18,878 nucleotides of DNA from Cloacimonetes bacterium UBA3900 (GTDB lineage Bacteria > Cloacimonadota > Cloacimonadia > Cloacimonadales > Cloacimonadaceae). The position numbers and the translations under genes are program-made. Where the stretch lies: positions 24,038 to 42,915 of the forward strand of contig DGFM01000001.1 in NCBI GenBank assembly GCA_002391675.1, in the 5' to 3' direction. Each line of letters opens with the position of its first letter. Position 1 is the first letter of the stretch. Under the pieces are notes generated by a model that did not search any database, was not told the origin of the DNA, and saw only the letters and a program-made list of their open reading frames with translations. Of the stretch, positions 1 through 7,782 are shown piece by piece.

Positions 1-78
1 GGATTTGTTTTCGCAAAACCGGAGCGTAAGTCAAATATTTCAGAAAGGCCTGCTGTTCAGGGTACCGGATTGAGTCAG

Positions 79-107
79 GGAATGCCTACCAAAAAGGTAG
101 GTATTCC
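79..107. repeat. 12-bp inverted repeat with an A5/T5 loop
   Basis: Bases 79-90 (GGAATGCCTACC) pair with 96-107 (GGTAGGTATTCC) along 12 positions, with a single G-T wobble, around a loop of five A. Neither flank carries a run of T, so it is not a classical intrinsic terminator. It could be a secondary terminator-like or transcript-stabilising structure for the minus-strand gene ending at 249, or belong to whatever lies left of the window. Function is unknown. Confidence 0.5.
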
Positions 108-154
108 GCAGGAGTTGGGCCACCATTTCACATCCCTGAAATCCGTCAGCATCC

Positions 155-184
155 AAAAAAGCCGGCTCGCTAAGGAGCCGGCTT
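155..184 (-). terminator. Rho-independent terminator of the 2240-residue protein gene
   Basis: Read on the minus strand, a perfect 10-bp GC-rich stem (bases 184-175, AAGCCGGCTC, pairing with 168-159, GAGCCGGCTT) closes a 6-base loop. The stem's last two T bases run into four more, giving TTTTTT at 160-155. It lies about 65 bases beyond the stop codon at 249-251. The plus-strand side lacks a T run, so it should act in the minus direction only. Confidence 0.85.
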
Positions 185-248
185 AGATGACAGTCTATCA
201 TGCCAACTATAGTTTGGGTCTTCAAGACCCGCTAAAGTCAGCGATTAC

Positions 249-3200
249 CTATTGCATTAGGATCATCTTTGAGGTTTTGCGATAGCCGGGAGCAGCCATC
301 CTCAGCATATAAACACCGCTGGCGATGGAGCGCCCTCTATCATCCTTGGCATCAAAGACCAGTTTGTAGTGTCCGGTAGTCTGTTCTTCGTCTACCAGTG
401 TTCTCACCAATTGGCCTTTGATATTGTACACTTCCAGCTTCACGCGTCCCGCTTCCTTCACGCTGTAACTGATTGTGGTTTCAGGGTTGAAGGGGTTGGG
501 ATAGTTGCCGTTCAGTGCGGTGGCTACCACGGGCAGGTGATCATCGGCGTTGGAAGTTTCCTGCAGCACGAAGTTCACGGTGGTAGCGAGGTTGTAATTG
601 ACCAACACATCGTCGACGGTGAGAGAATCATAGCCTGCGGCGGAAGCGGTCACCGAGTGATAGCCGATGGGCACCACGAGGGTGTAAGCTCCCATGGAGT
701 TTGTGGTTGCGCTCACCGTTCCGTTGGTTACGCTTGCCCCAACGATGGGTGTGTTGTTTTTCTGTCTCACCGTGCCCACAATCATACCCGTCTGTGTGAA
801 TTTATTGAGGATATTTGAGAAGCTGGCCACGGAGGTGACGTTGTTTGTGTAGACCGCTTTGACGGCCCAACGGTAGTCGCCATTTTCAAGGTCAGCCCAG
901 CCGGTATCGCTGAAGTTGAGTTCCGCGGTTGGTTCGTCTGTCACGGCAACCCATTCGTCTTCAAGGTTTTCCTGGTTTGGCTGCAGTCTGTAGACCATAT
1001 AGCCAACCAGCACTCGGGTAGATTTGCGTGCGGGTGGCATTTCAGAAGGACGCGGCAAGCGGGGCTCGCGGCCGACTGTGCCTTCTTCCATATCACGAGA
1101 CCTTGCCCTGAGTGGCATAATGCCGGCAACCTGACGCTGTGCGGATGCGGCGGATATGGTGGTCATATCCCCGAGGCTCAATTGCACCGGGTTGGAGCTG
1201 TCTCCGATATAGACGTTGTCTATAAACCAGTAATATCTCAAACCCGAGTTATCAGTCGGGTCTTCGGCATGGAATGCGATCATCACCTGGTTTCCGCTGT
1301 AGGCGCTGAGGTCTACAGTGATGGGTGATGAATATTCGTTCCAGCCGCCGGTTTGAGTGGAAGCATCCCAGAGTATATTCCAGGTGGCGCCATTATCCGT
1401 GGATAATTTCACGTAGTAGTGGTCACCATATTCAGAGCCGAGGAAGACGTAGCCATCAAAGCTGAGATGTGCGTTGGGCGGGCAGTTGAAGGCCGGTGTA
1501 ATCAGCCATTCGTCCTGATGGTTGTAATCCCAATGCAGGCCGGCTTGGAAGCTTCCATCCGTGGGGGTGATAACGTCGCCGGAGATGGTAAGCGTGCCAT
1601 TTCTGCACCAAGTGGGATAGATGCCGAGTGCGTTGGCGGGGCCGGTGTTGGTGATGGTTTGAGTCCATCCTTCGGGTGGGAAGGTGTCGGCTTCAAAGCT
1701 CTCGACGACCTCCAGAGCGGTTGGGTCGGGAGCCAGCCAGGTGAGGTTCACGGCGTCGTTGCCATCATTTACTTCTGCCTCCACGCCCATGGGAGCGTAA
1801 GCAACCTCGTTGAGCGTGATTTGGCCCATATCGTAGTTTGTAGTTCCCACGATGATCTGGCCGTTTTCTGAGGTGTATCCGGCAGCGCTGATATTGTAAT
1901 CGTAGGTATGATCGGCAAAGACATTCGGGATGGTGAAGGCGCCTGCGGCGTTTGTATTTGCAGTGTAAGGTTCATATCCGCTGAGCTGGATCAGGGCACC
2001 GGAGATTCCAGCGCCGGTATCACTGGCCAGGATGGTGCCTGTGACGTTCACTTGCGGCAAGAGCTGCAAGGTTGCGTTGATGGTGAGTTCATCATCTTCT
2101 GCCAGCACGACGGTCTGCGTGTGTTCATAGTAGCCATGTGCATTGAATGACATGGTGTAGGTATCCGGCAGGACGTTGATCAGCTGGTATTGTCCACTGG
2201 TGTCTGTGGTGGCGTTGTAGGCGCCATTGTTGAGGCTTACCGCCACACCGCTGATCGGCTGGTTGTTTGCATCCGTCACGGTTCCGGAAATGTGCCCCAC
2301 TCCACCGGGAATCACCAGGAAGGTGGTCTGCGGGAAGTTTGGTGTAAGGGTTCCGCCGGTGGGATCATTTGGATCGTAGGTGGTGCTGTCGCTGTAGACA
2401 TTCCTGGCGCGGTCGGCTACGCCGCCCTGACCCAGGAAGCGATCCGAAGAGCTGTGATACTGAGTATCCATGGGACGATTGACCATCAACACCAGGTTGC
2501 CGCCATCCAAGTACATAAATGGCTCGTCGAAGATGACAGTTACGCTTTCGCCGGGACCTGAGTTGAAGTCCAGGAGGCCATCATACACTTGCGTCAGCTG
2601 CGTGGCAGGAATCCAACCGTCAGCAAGACTGTTCACCGTAGTGGTTCCAATCCACATCTTACATGCTTTACCCTGGAGTGTGTTCGTGAAGTTGGTGTTG
2701 AATCTGATGCCGGTAATCTGACCGATAAATCCGCCCAAATCATCCGGATAGTACAGCGTCTCGTAGAGTGAGTTTTTGTAGAAGAAGTCCATGGGCATAC
2801 GCATTTCCATGCTTCCATCACCCACCATCACGGTGAACACTCCGGCGGGGTTGACCATCAGATTTAGTGGTCTGGTGGTGTTGTTTACTTCAAATGTGTC
2901 GCCAGCCATTTCCACTTTACCGTAGATGGAAAAGGGTCCTGCAGCGGTGGGTGTCCAGGGGACTTCCACTTCCAGGATTTGCTGGCTGGTGATGGTAGGA
3001 CCGGCCATGCTGACCAGTTCTTCATCGTTGGGCCCCATCAGCTTCACGGTGTAGGTGTCCTGGGTCGCACTGCCGTTGTTTTTGATGCGGACAGTGTAGA
3101 CAGAAGCTACACCCACGGTGGGAGATCTGTTACCGCTGATGGACAGGGCGCCGAGGTCGTTCTCTATATCAGCTGGAATATAGAGGATGGTGGCCATGGG

Positions 3201-6200
3201 GAACTGGCCGGTGCGGGTGCCGGTGGTAGGTGCGTTGGGATCATAGGTTGTGGAGTCCGATCTGAGATAGCGGGCTCTGTTGCTGCCTATGGTCTGACAT
3301 CTGAAGTAGTTGGAAGAGCCGTAGTGCTGGGTGTCCATGGGACGGTGCACCATCATCACCAGGTTTCCGGGTGTGTGTTGATAAGGCGTCTGGAAGGCGA
3401 TATTGACGTTGCCTTCACCGACGGGATAGTTCACATCACCATCATAAACCAGGGTGAGCTCGTTGGCAGGTATCCAGCCGTCGTTGAGGTCTGTCTGGTC
3501 TGTGGTTCCCATATAGATCTTGGTGGCTCCGTTGGTGGGAGAGACGCTGAAGTTGCTGTAGAAAGTGATGCCGGAAATGGTTCCGCTCACAAACTCCAGC
3601 TCGTCTGCCAGATAGATGCATTCATAGAGTGAGTTTTTGTAGTAGAAATCTATGGGCCAACGGGCATTTTGGTCTCCGGTACCGATGGTGACGCTCTGCG
3701 TGCCCGTGGGCAATACACTGATATTGAAGATGTCGGTTACATCGTTGTCTGCTACAGAGTCTGTGGGCAGGATCACCTTACCATAGATGCCCATGGGGCC
3801 GGTTGCGACAGGCGTCCAGGCAATGTTGAAGCCTTGCGTTGCGCCGGGTGCGAGGTCCACTCCGGGCAGGCTTGCCAATTCCACGTCGTCGCCATCTGCA
3901 ACCTCCTGCATCAGCTTCACAGTGTAGGCTGTGCCGGTTTGAGGGTCTGTACCCACGTTTTCCACCACCACGGTGTAGATAGTTTCAGTTCCCTGTGTGG
4001 GTGCGAAGTTACCGCTTATGGAGGTGGCAGCGAGGTCGTTCCTGAGAATGCGCAGGGTGTTTGAGAAGCTGGCGACGCTGTATACTTCGTTTGTATAGGC
4101 CGCTTTCACTGCCCATCTGTAGTTTCCATCCGGCAAAGTGCCCCAGGCGGGGTCTACCAGCGTGGTATCGGTGATGGTGTTTGTGGTGAGCAGAGTCCAG
4201 CTGTCCTCATTCTGTTCTTCACCAGCGAGGAGTCTCCACGCTTTATAGCCCAGATGGACGCGGTTGTTTGTCCTTTCTGCGGGTCTTTCGTAGCTGTATG
4301 TGGGAGCTCTCAAAGCCCTCAAATCAGCTTCCGCCTCCTCAGAGAGGCCGGAGCGGATTGCCTTTGTGGGTGCGTGATTGGCAAAATGAGTGTGACGGCC
4401 GAGGGATTGACCCACGTATACGTCATCTATATACCAACCGGCGTAGGACACGGTTGTGGTGGCATACCATTCAAAGCTGATCTCCACCTCGGGGTTGTTT
4501 GCCCATTGGGAGAGGTCTATGGTGAGCTCTTGCCAGGGCATGAATACGGCTGCGTTCTCGGCGCCCCAGACGTGCTCTCCATTTACTTTGATAAAGCCAT
4601 AATCCCAGGTGTTGTAGCCATCCATGTAGTGCCAGAAACTGAGCACGGGCTGACCTATACCTGAGAGGTTGAAGGTCTTACGCAGATAAGACCAGGCGCC
4701 AGCGTTGCTGTAGCCGCTGTGGATCTTGGTGCCCCACATTCCGGTGCCGCTGTGCGCCGTCTGCGGTGGCTGATCCTGGTAGTTGTCGATGTCTACATAC
4801 TGGGAAACGTCGTATTCGTTTGTCCATTCCCAGTCACCATAACCGCTGGATTCCCAGCCGCCGTCGTCAAATTCAAAGTCTTCCACCACGCCGATTCCAC
4901 CCGCAGAACCGGGAGAAATCCAGATGAGGTTGACCTGGGTATTATCGTCGGAAACCTGGGCAGTCACGCCGCGGGGTGGGTTGGTGGCTTCAGGGATGAT
5001 CAGTGTGCCCATATTGTGGTCTGCAGAGCCCACAAACACGGTTCCGTAGAGCGGATCATAGCCTTCCAGCATGATGCTGTAAAAGTATTCGTTTCCGCTC
5101 AATACTCCTGTGATGCTGAAGTTGCCTTGGGCGTCGGTTACACCGCTGTAGGTGAGCGGGCCTTGCAAGGTCACTTCTGCGCCTTCCAGGCCCTGCGTGG
5201 GCACATCACTGCCCACCACGTGTCCGCTTACCGTGACAGTTACACTTTGTGGGAGGTTAAAGTTCAGCGTGGTAGTCTCGCCGGCCACGATGGTTACGGT
5301 GGCGGTCTGTGTTTCGTAGCCAACCTTGGAGGCAGTTACCGTGTGCGTTCCTGCATCAATATAGGGGAATGCGTATTCTCCCAGAGGCGTTGTGATGGTG
5401 TTGAAAATAGTGTCGTTTACCACCACCAGGGCAGCATCGAGAGGTTCTGTACCACAGGTCACCACTCCCTGCAAGGTGCCCATATTGGATACGTTTTGGC
5501 CAATTCTTACGTTGGCGCGGTTGTAGCTGCGGGTTCCGTTTGAAGTGGAGGTTTCGGCGTCCGTGGTATTACTCTGGTATCTCAAGCAGGTGTAGGTTCC
5601 TGAGGTGGGAGTGTAATAGACACTGGCGTTTTGGGTGTAAGCTTCAGGAATGAGGGTGGTAACGATATCCACCAGGATGTTTGAAGTTCCATCCCAAATG
5701 TAGGGAGCATCAAAGATGTGCACATTCCAGCCAAGTTCCGGCATAAAGCTTTCCTGGAAGAATACCTGAGTGTAGTCTCCGGTCTCAAAGCTGGTGGTAA
5801 GCGCATTCAGGGTGGTGTCTTTGATCCTGATCTTGAAGTTTGACATGGGCAAGCAGTTGTTCAGGTTTTGCACATTAAAAGACAAAGAGCTGATTGGGCC
5901 GGGCACTGCACCCGCATCAAGGAGCTCTTGTCCGGTGTAGAGATACTGCTGGCGGAAGTTTTTGTACCTTGTTCCATAAGGTGTGGGAACTCCGGTGGCG
6001 GTGTTGGTTCCACTGCCGGTTCCGATGGTGAGGATAATCGCCCCCGGCTCCTGCACATCCACGGTTAGCGTGCTGGTCTGGTTGTTGGCGGCAATCTCGT
6101 CGCCGTTCAAAGCAACTTCACCGTAGATGCCGAAGCTGCCAACCTGCGTGGGCGTCCACATCAAGGCTATTTCCATGGTTTCCTGGCTTGCAATGGCAGG

Positions 6201-6971
6201 GCCCGCCACGCTAACCAGCTCCGTTCCATCAGAGTCTTTCAGCTTCACCTGATAGTCAGATTGAGCGTTTATTCCATTGTTTCTGATAGTAACCATGTAT
6301 TGAGTGGGCGAGTTTTGGTTTGGGGTCAGGTTTCCACTTATCGCAACAGCCCCAAGGTCATTGTTGATGGGCTGATCCGTGTAAGTGATAGTAATTTTGG
6401 GAAATTGTCCGGTCAGAGTGCCGCCGGTAGGGTTGTTTGGATCATACGTAGTAGAGTCCGATCTGAGATAGCGGGCTCTATTGCTGCCTTCGGTCTGACA
6501 CTTGAAATAGTCTTGTGATGAATAGTACTGACCGTCCATATGACGATGGGCCATCAGTACGAGGTTGCCCGGTGTATGCATATAGGGCGTGTGCAGGTCG
6601 AAGGTGATGGTATTTTCGCCTTGAGGGAAAGACATATCTCCATCATACACCAGGGTAAGTTGCGTAGCAGGGATATATCCGTCACTGAGGTCGGACTGCT
6701 GCGTGCTTCCCAACCATATTTTGACGGGTTTTTCCCCAATGTTAGCGGAGTTGAAGTTGTTGTAGAAGGTTAGTTGTGTGATAGTGCCGCTGTTAAACCC
6801 TAATTCGTCCTGGAAATACAAACACTGATAAAGTGAGTTCTTCCAATAGAAGTCAACGGGATAGCGAGCGTTTTGATCTCCGGTGCCAATAGTCACTTCT
6901 GTGGCATGGAGCCCAGTAACAACTGGCAACAGTATGGCTAACGCCATAAATAACAGAAAGATTCGGCGCAT
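249..6971 (-). CDS. Giant secreted multidomain beta protein (2240 aa) with C-terminal sorting domain
   Basis: Probably a secreted or surface structural/adhesive protein; no catalytic domain is seen. Order by residue: signal peptide 1-23 (MRRIFLLFMALAILL, cleavage near LHA); unrecognised ~170-residue beta domain at 26-197, repeated at 1094-1265 and 1380-1554, with a divergent copy at 312-492; CARDB-like linkers after copies (205-306, 978-1087, 1272-1373); carboxypeptidase-regulatory-like domains (about 497-575, 578-660, 1558-1637, 1640-1722, 2060-2137); two Fn3 domains interrupted by a choice-of-anchor-J/MAM-like jelly roll (665-975, 1725-2055); and a sorting domain at 2154-2240 with YPNPFNPETTISYS, VYNIKGQLV and ASGVY. 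The start is supported by AAAGGAG about 8 bases upstream. It has its own leader and a terminator at 155-184. The exact role and the secretion machinery (type IX-like) are inferred from family resemblance. Confidence 0.85.
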   Translation of the reverse strand: MRRIFLLFMALAILLPVVTGLHATEVTIGTGDQNARYPVDFYWKNSLYQCLYFQDELGFNSGTITQLTFYNNFNSANIGEKPVKIWLGSTQQSDLSDGYIPATQLTLVYDGDMSFPQGENTITFDLHTPYMHTPGNLVLMAHRHMDGQYYSSQDYFKCQTEGSNRARYLRSDSTTYDPNNPTGGTLTGQFPKITITYTDQPINNDLGAVAISGNLTPNQNSPTQYMVTIRNNGINAQSDYQVKLKDSDGTELVSVAGPAIASQETMEIALMWTPTQVGSFGIYGEVALNGDEIAANNQTSTLTVDVQEPGAIILTIGTGSGTNTATGVPTPYGTRYKNFRQQYLYTGQELLDAGAVPGPISSLSFNVQNLNNCLPMSNFKIRIKDTTLNALTTSFETGDYTQVFFQESFMPELGWNVHIFDAPYIWDGTSNILVDIVTTLIPEAYTQNASVYYTPTSGTYTCLRYQSNTTDAETSTSNGTRSYNRANVRIGQNVSNMGTLQGVVTCGTEPLDAALVVVNDTIFNTITTPLGEYAFPYIDAGTHTVTASKVGYETQTATVTIVAGETTTLNFNLPQSVTVTVSGHVVGSDVPTQGLEGAEVTLQGPLTYSGVTDAQGNFSITGVLSGNEYFYSIMLEGYDPLYGTVFVGSADHNMGTLIIPEATNPPRGVTAQVSDDNTQVNLIWISPGSAGGIGVVEDFEFDDGGWESSGYGDWEWTNEYDVSQYVDIDNYQDQPPQTAHSGTGMWGTKIHSGYSNAGAWSYLRKTFNLSGIGQPVLSFWHYMDGYNTWDYGFIKVNGEHVWGAENAAVFMPWQELTIDLSQWANNPEVEISFEWYATTTVSYAGWYIDDVYVGQSLGRHTHFANHAPTKAIRSGLSEEAEADLRALRAPTYSYERPAERTNNRVHLGYKAWRLLAGEEQNEDSWTLLTTNTITDTTLVDPAWGTLPDGNYRWAVKAAYTNEVYSVASFSNTLRILRNDLAATSISGNFAPTQGTETIYTVVVENVGTDPQTGTAYTVKLMQEVADGDDVELASLPGVDLAPGATQGFNIAWTPVATGPMGIYGKVILPTDSVADNDVTDIFNISVLPTGTQSVTIGTGDQNARWPIDFYYKNSLYECIYLADELEFVSGTISGITFYSNFSVSPTNGATKIYMGTTDQTDLNDGWIPANELTLVYDGDVNYPVGEGNVNIAFQTPYQHTPGNLVMMVHRPMDTQHYGSSNYFRCQTIGSNRARYLRSDSTTYDPNAPTTGTRTGQFPMATILYIPADIENDLGALSISGNRSPTVGVASVYTVRIKNNGSATQDTYTVKLMGPNDEELVSMAGPTITSQQILEVEVPWTPTAAGPFSIYGKVEMAGDTFEVNNTTRPLNLMVNPAGVFTVMVGDGSMEMRMPMDFFYKNSLYETLYYPDDLGGFIGQITGIRFNTNFTNTLQGKACKMWIGTTTVNSLADGWIPATQLTQVYDGLLDFNSGPGESVTVIFDEPFMYLDGGNLVLMVNRPMDTQYHSSSDRFLGQGGVADRARNVYSDSTTYDPNDPTGGTLTPNFPQTTFLVIPGGVGHISGTVTDANNQPISGVAVSLNNGAYNATTDTSGQYQLINVLPDTYTMSFNAHGYYEHTQTVVLAEDDELTINATLQLLPQVNVTGTILASDTGAGISGALIQLSGYEPYTANTNAAGAFTIPNVFADHTYDYNISAAGYTSENGQIIVGTTNYDMGQITLNEVAYAPMGVEAEVNDGNDAVNLTWLAPDPTALEVVESFEADTFPPEGWTQTITNTGPANALGIYPTWCRNGTLTISGDVITPTDGSFQAGLHWDYNHQDEWLITPAFNCPPNAHLSFDGYVFLGSEYGDHYYVKLSTDNGATWNILWDASTQTGGWNEYSSPITVDLSAYSGNQVMIAFHAEDPTDNSGLRYYWFIDNVYIGDSSNPVQLSLGDMTTISAASAQRQVAGIMPLRARSRDMEEGTVGREPRLPRPSEMPPARKSTRVLVGYMVYRLQPNQENLEDEWVAVTDEPTAELNFSDTGWADLENGDYRWAVKAVYTNNVTSVASFSNILNKFTQTGMIVGTVRQKNNTPIVGASVTNGTVSATTNSMGAYTLVVPIGYHSVTASAAGYDSLTVDDVLVNYNLATTVNFVLQETSNADDHLPVVATALNGNYPNPFNPETTISYSVKEAGRVKLEVYNIKGQLVRTLVDEEQTTGHYKLVFDAKDDRGRSIASGVYMLRMAAPGYRKTSKMILMQ

Positions 6972-7344
6972 GAGAAATCTCCTTTTGCTGTAATCTAAAT
7001 GTTGGTCGGAAAGTGAAGATCCGACTTAAGGATTGCTCAGGTTGCTTGGAGGCTACGACCATGCATCACCAACCTAATAATGATGGCATAGTCAAAATGA
7101 TTTGATTTCCAGTTTATATTTCAAGTCCAACGTGTCAAGGACTTTTCAGGCCGAATATTCTTTTCTGGCAGCATGGCTTTGCCAATAGAGGAATAACATG
7201 ATGGCGCTCAAACAGTTATAGATTATTAACATTACTTAAGCCAGAAATCGTATTCACTAAAATCGGGCTCCGGAAGCAAGAGGCTCCTTCGGCTGAACGC
7301 CTTTCGGAAGTGCGCTCTAACTCTCTCTTTTTACGGGTGTATTG
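6972..7344. other. 373-base leader/intergenic region between dtd and the giant protein gene
   Basis: No gene is seen. Going in the transcription direction: a GC-rich stretch just after dtd (about 7262-7325) with only weak imperfect hairpins (for example CCGAAG pairing with CTTCCGG through a bulge) and no clean T tract, so no convincing terminator for the rod operon; an AT-rich stretch around 7200-7260 that contains a TATAAC box lacking a good -35; the candidate promoter at 7111-7138; then an untranslated leader of about 135 bases ending in an AAAGGAG ribosome site. Confidence 0.5.
7111..7138 (-). promoter_or_regulatory. Candidate sigma-70-type promoter for the giant protein gene
   Basis: On the minus strand a perfect TTGACA (7138-7133) is followed after 16 bases by TAAACT (7116-7111), four of six matches to TATAAT. 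Transcription would begin near 7104 and leave a leader of roughly 135 bases before the ATG at 6971. A perfect -35 in an otherwise AT-rich non-coding stretch is suggestive, but the -10 is weak and nothing else confirms it. Confidence 0.45.
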
Positions 7345-7782
7345 CTAAAATTCCAGGTTGATCGTGATCGGGCCGTCGTTGACCAGGTCTACCAGCATAT
7401 CGGCGCCAAAGACTCCGCTCTCGGTGTGCACTCCCCTCTCTTTCAGCTTGGCTTTGAAGAGCTCAAAGAGGTGCGAAGCCTTGTCCGGATGTGCAGCATG
7501 GGTAAAGTCCGGCCTGCGTCCCCTGCTGCAATTTGCATAGAGCGTAAACTGCGAGATGGCCAGCACGGAATACTTTTTATCCAAGAGTGAGAGGTTCAGC
7601 TTGCCGTTTTCATCCGAGAAGATGCGCAGGTTGAGGATTTTATCCACGGCGGTATCCAGCACCTCTTCTTCATCTTCACGGCCAAAGCCCACAAAGAGCA
7701 GGAGGCCATCTTGGATGGCTCCCACCGTCTTGCCTTCCACGCTCACGGAAGCACGCAAGACTCTTTGTAAAACCACGCGCAT
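7345..7782 (-). CDS. dtd: D-aminoacyl-tRNA deacylase (Dtd)
   Basis: Cytoplasmic editing enzyme that hydrolyses D-amino acids (and glycine mischarged on tRNA-Ala) from tRNA, preventing their use in translation. The 145-residue length is exactly typical. It matches the family from end to end: N-terminal MRVVLQRVLRASVSVEG, the active-site strand SQFTL at residues 77-81, and the NDGP motif at 135-138, which carries the Gly-cisPro pair that gives chiral selectivity. An RGRRPDF segment at 87-93 is also typical. The start codon overlaps the stop of the upstream lipoprotein by one base (TGATG), with AGGA about 8 bases upstream, so it is the last gene of the rod-shape operon. Its presence beside peptidoglycan genes is suggestive because cell-wall synthesis maintains D-amino acid pools, but that link is inference. 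Confidence 0.96.
   Translation of the reverse strand: MRVVLQRVLRASVSVEGKTVGAIQDGLLLFVGFGREDEEEVLDTAVDKILNLRIFSDENGKLNLSLLDKKYSVLAISQFTLYANCSRGRRPDFTHAAHPDKASHLFELFKAKLKERGVHTESGVFGADMLVDLVNDGPITINLEF

Larger units (their letters stand above)
1..248. other. Intergenic region downstream of the giant secreted protein gene
   Basis: No convincing gene is visible here. A 61-codon minus-strand frame across 40-225 runs through two hairpins and has no recognisable protein character, so I leave it out. The stretch holds an intrinsic terminator for the minus-strand gene (155-184), a second strong hairpin without a T tract (79-107), and a short dyad at 216-230 (GGGTCT, 3-base centre, AGACCC) just beyond the stop codon at 249-251. 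Bases 1-78 show nothing I can name. Confidence 0.6.

Noticed and set aside
40..225. 61-codon minus-strand open frame at the left edge
   Set aside because: It spans the terminator hairpin and the inverted repeat at 79-107, with no protein-like pattern.
4719..5543. 274-codon plus-strand open frame opposite the giant protein gene
   Set aside because: Low-complexity shadow of a long beta-rich gene (many Val, Gly, His); no ribosome site or family match. The same applies to the plus-strand frame at 2979-3632.
6853..7062. 69-codon minus-strand frame across the start of the giant gene
   Set aside because: It overlaps the signal peptide coding region in another frame and has no supporting ribosome site.
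7262..7325. Possible terminator after dtd
   Set aside because: Only short imperfect stems with a bulge are present, and the nearest TTTT is about ten bases away; not good enough to call.
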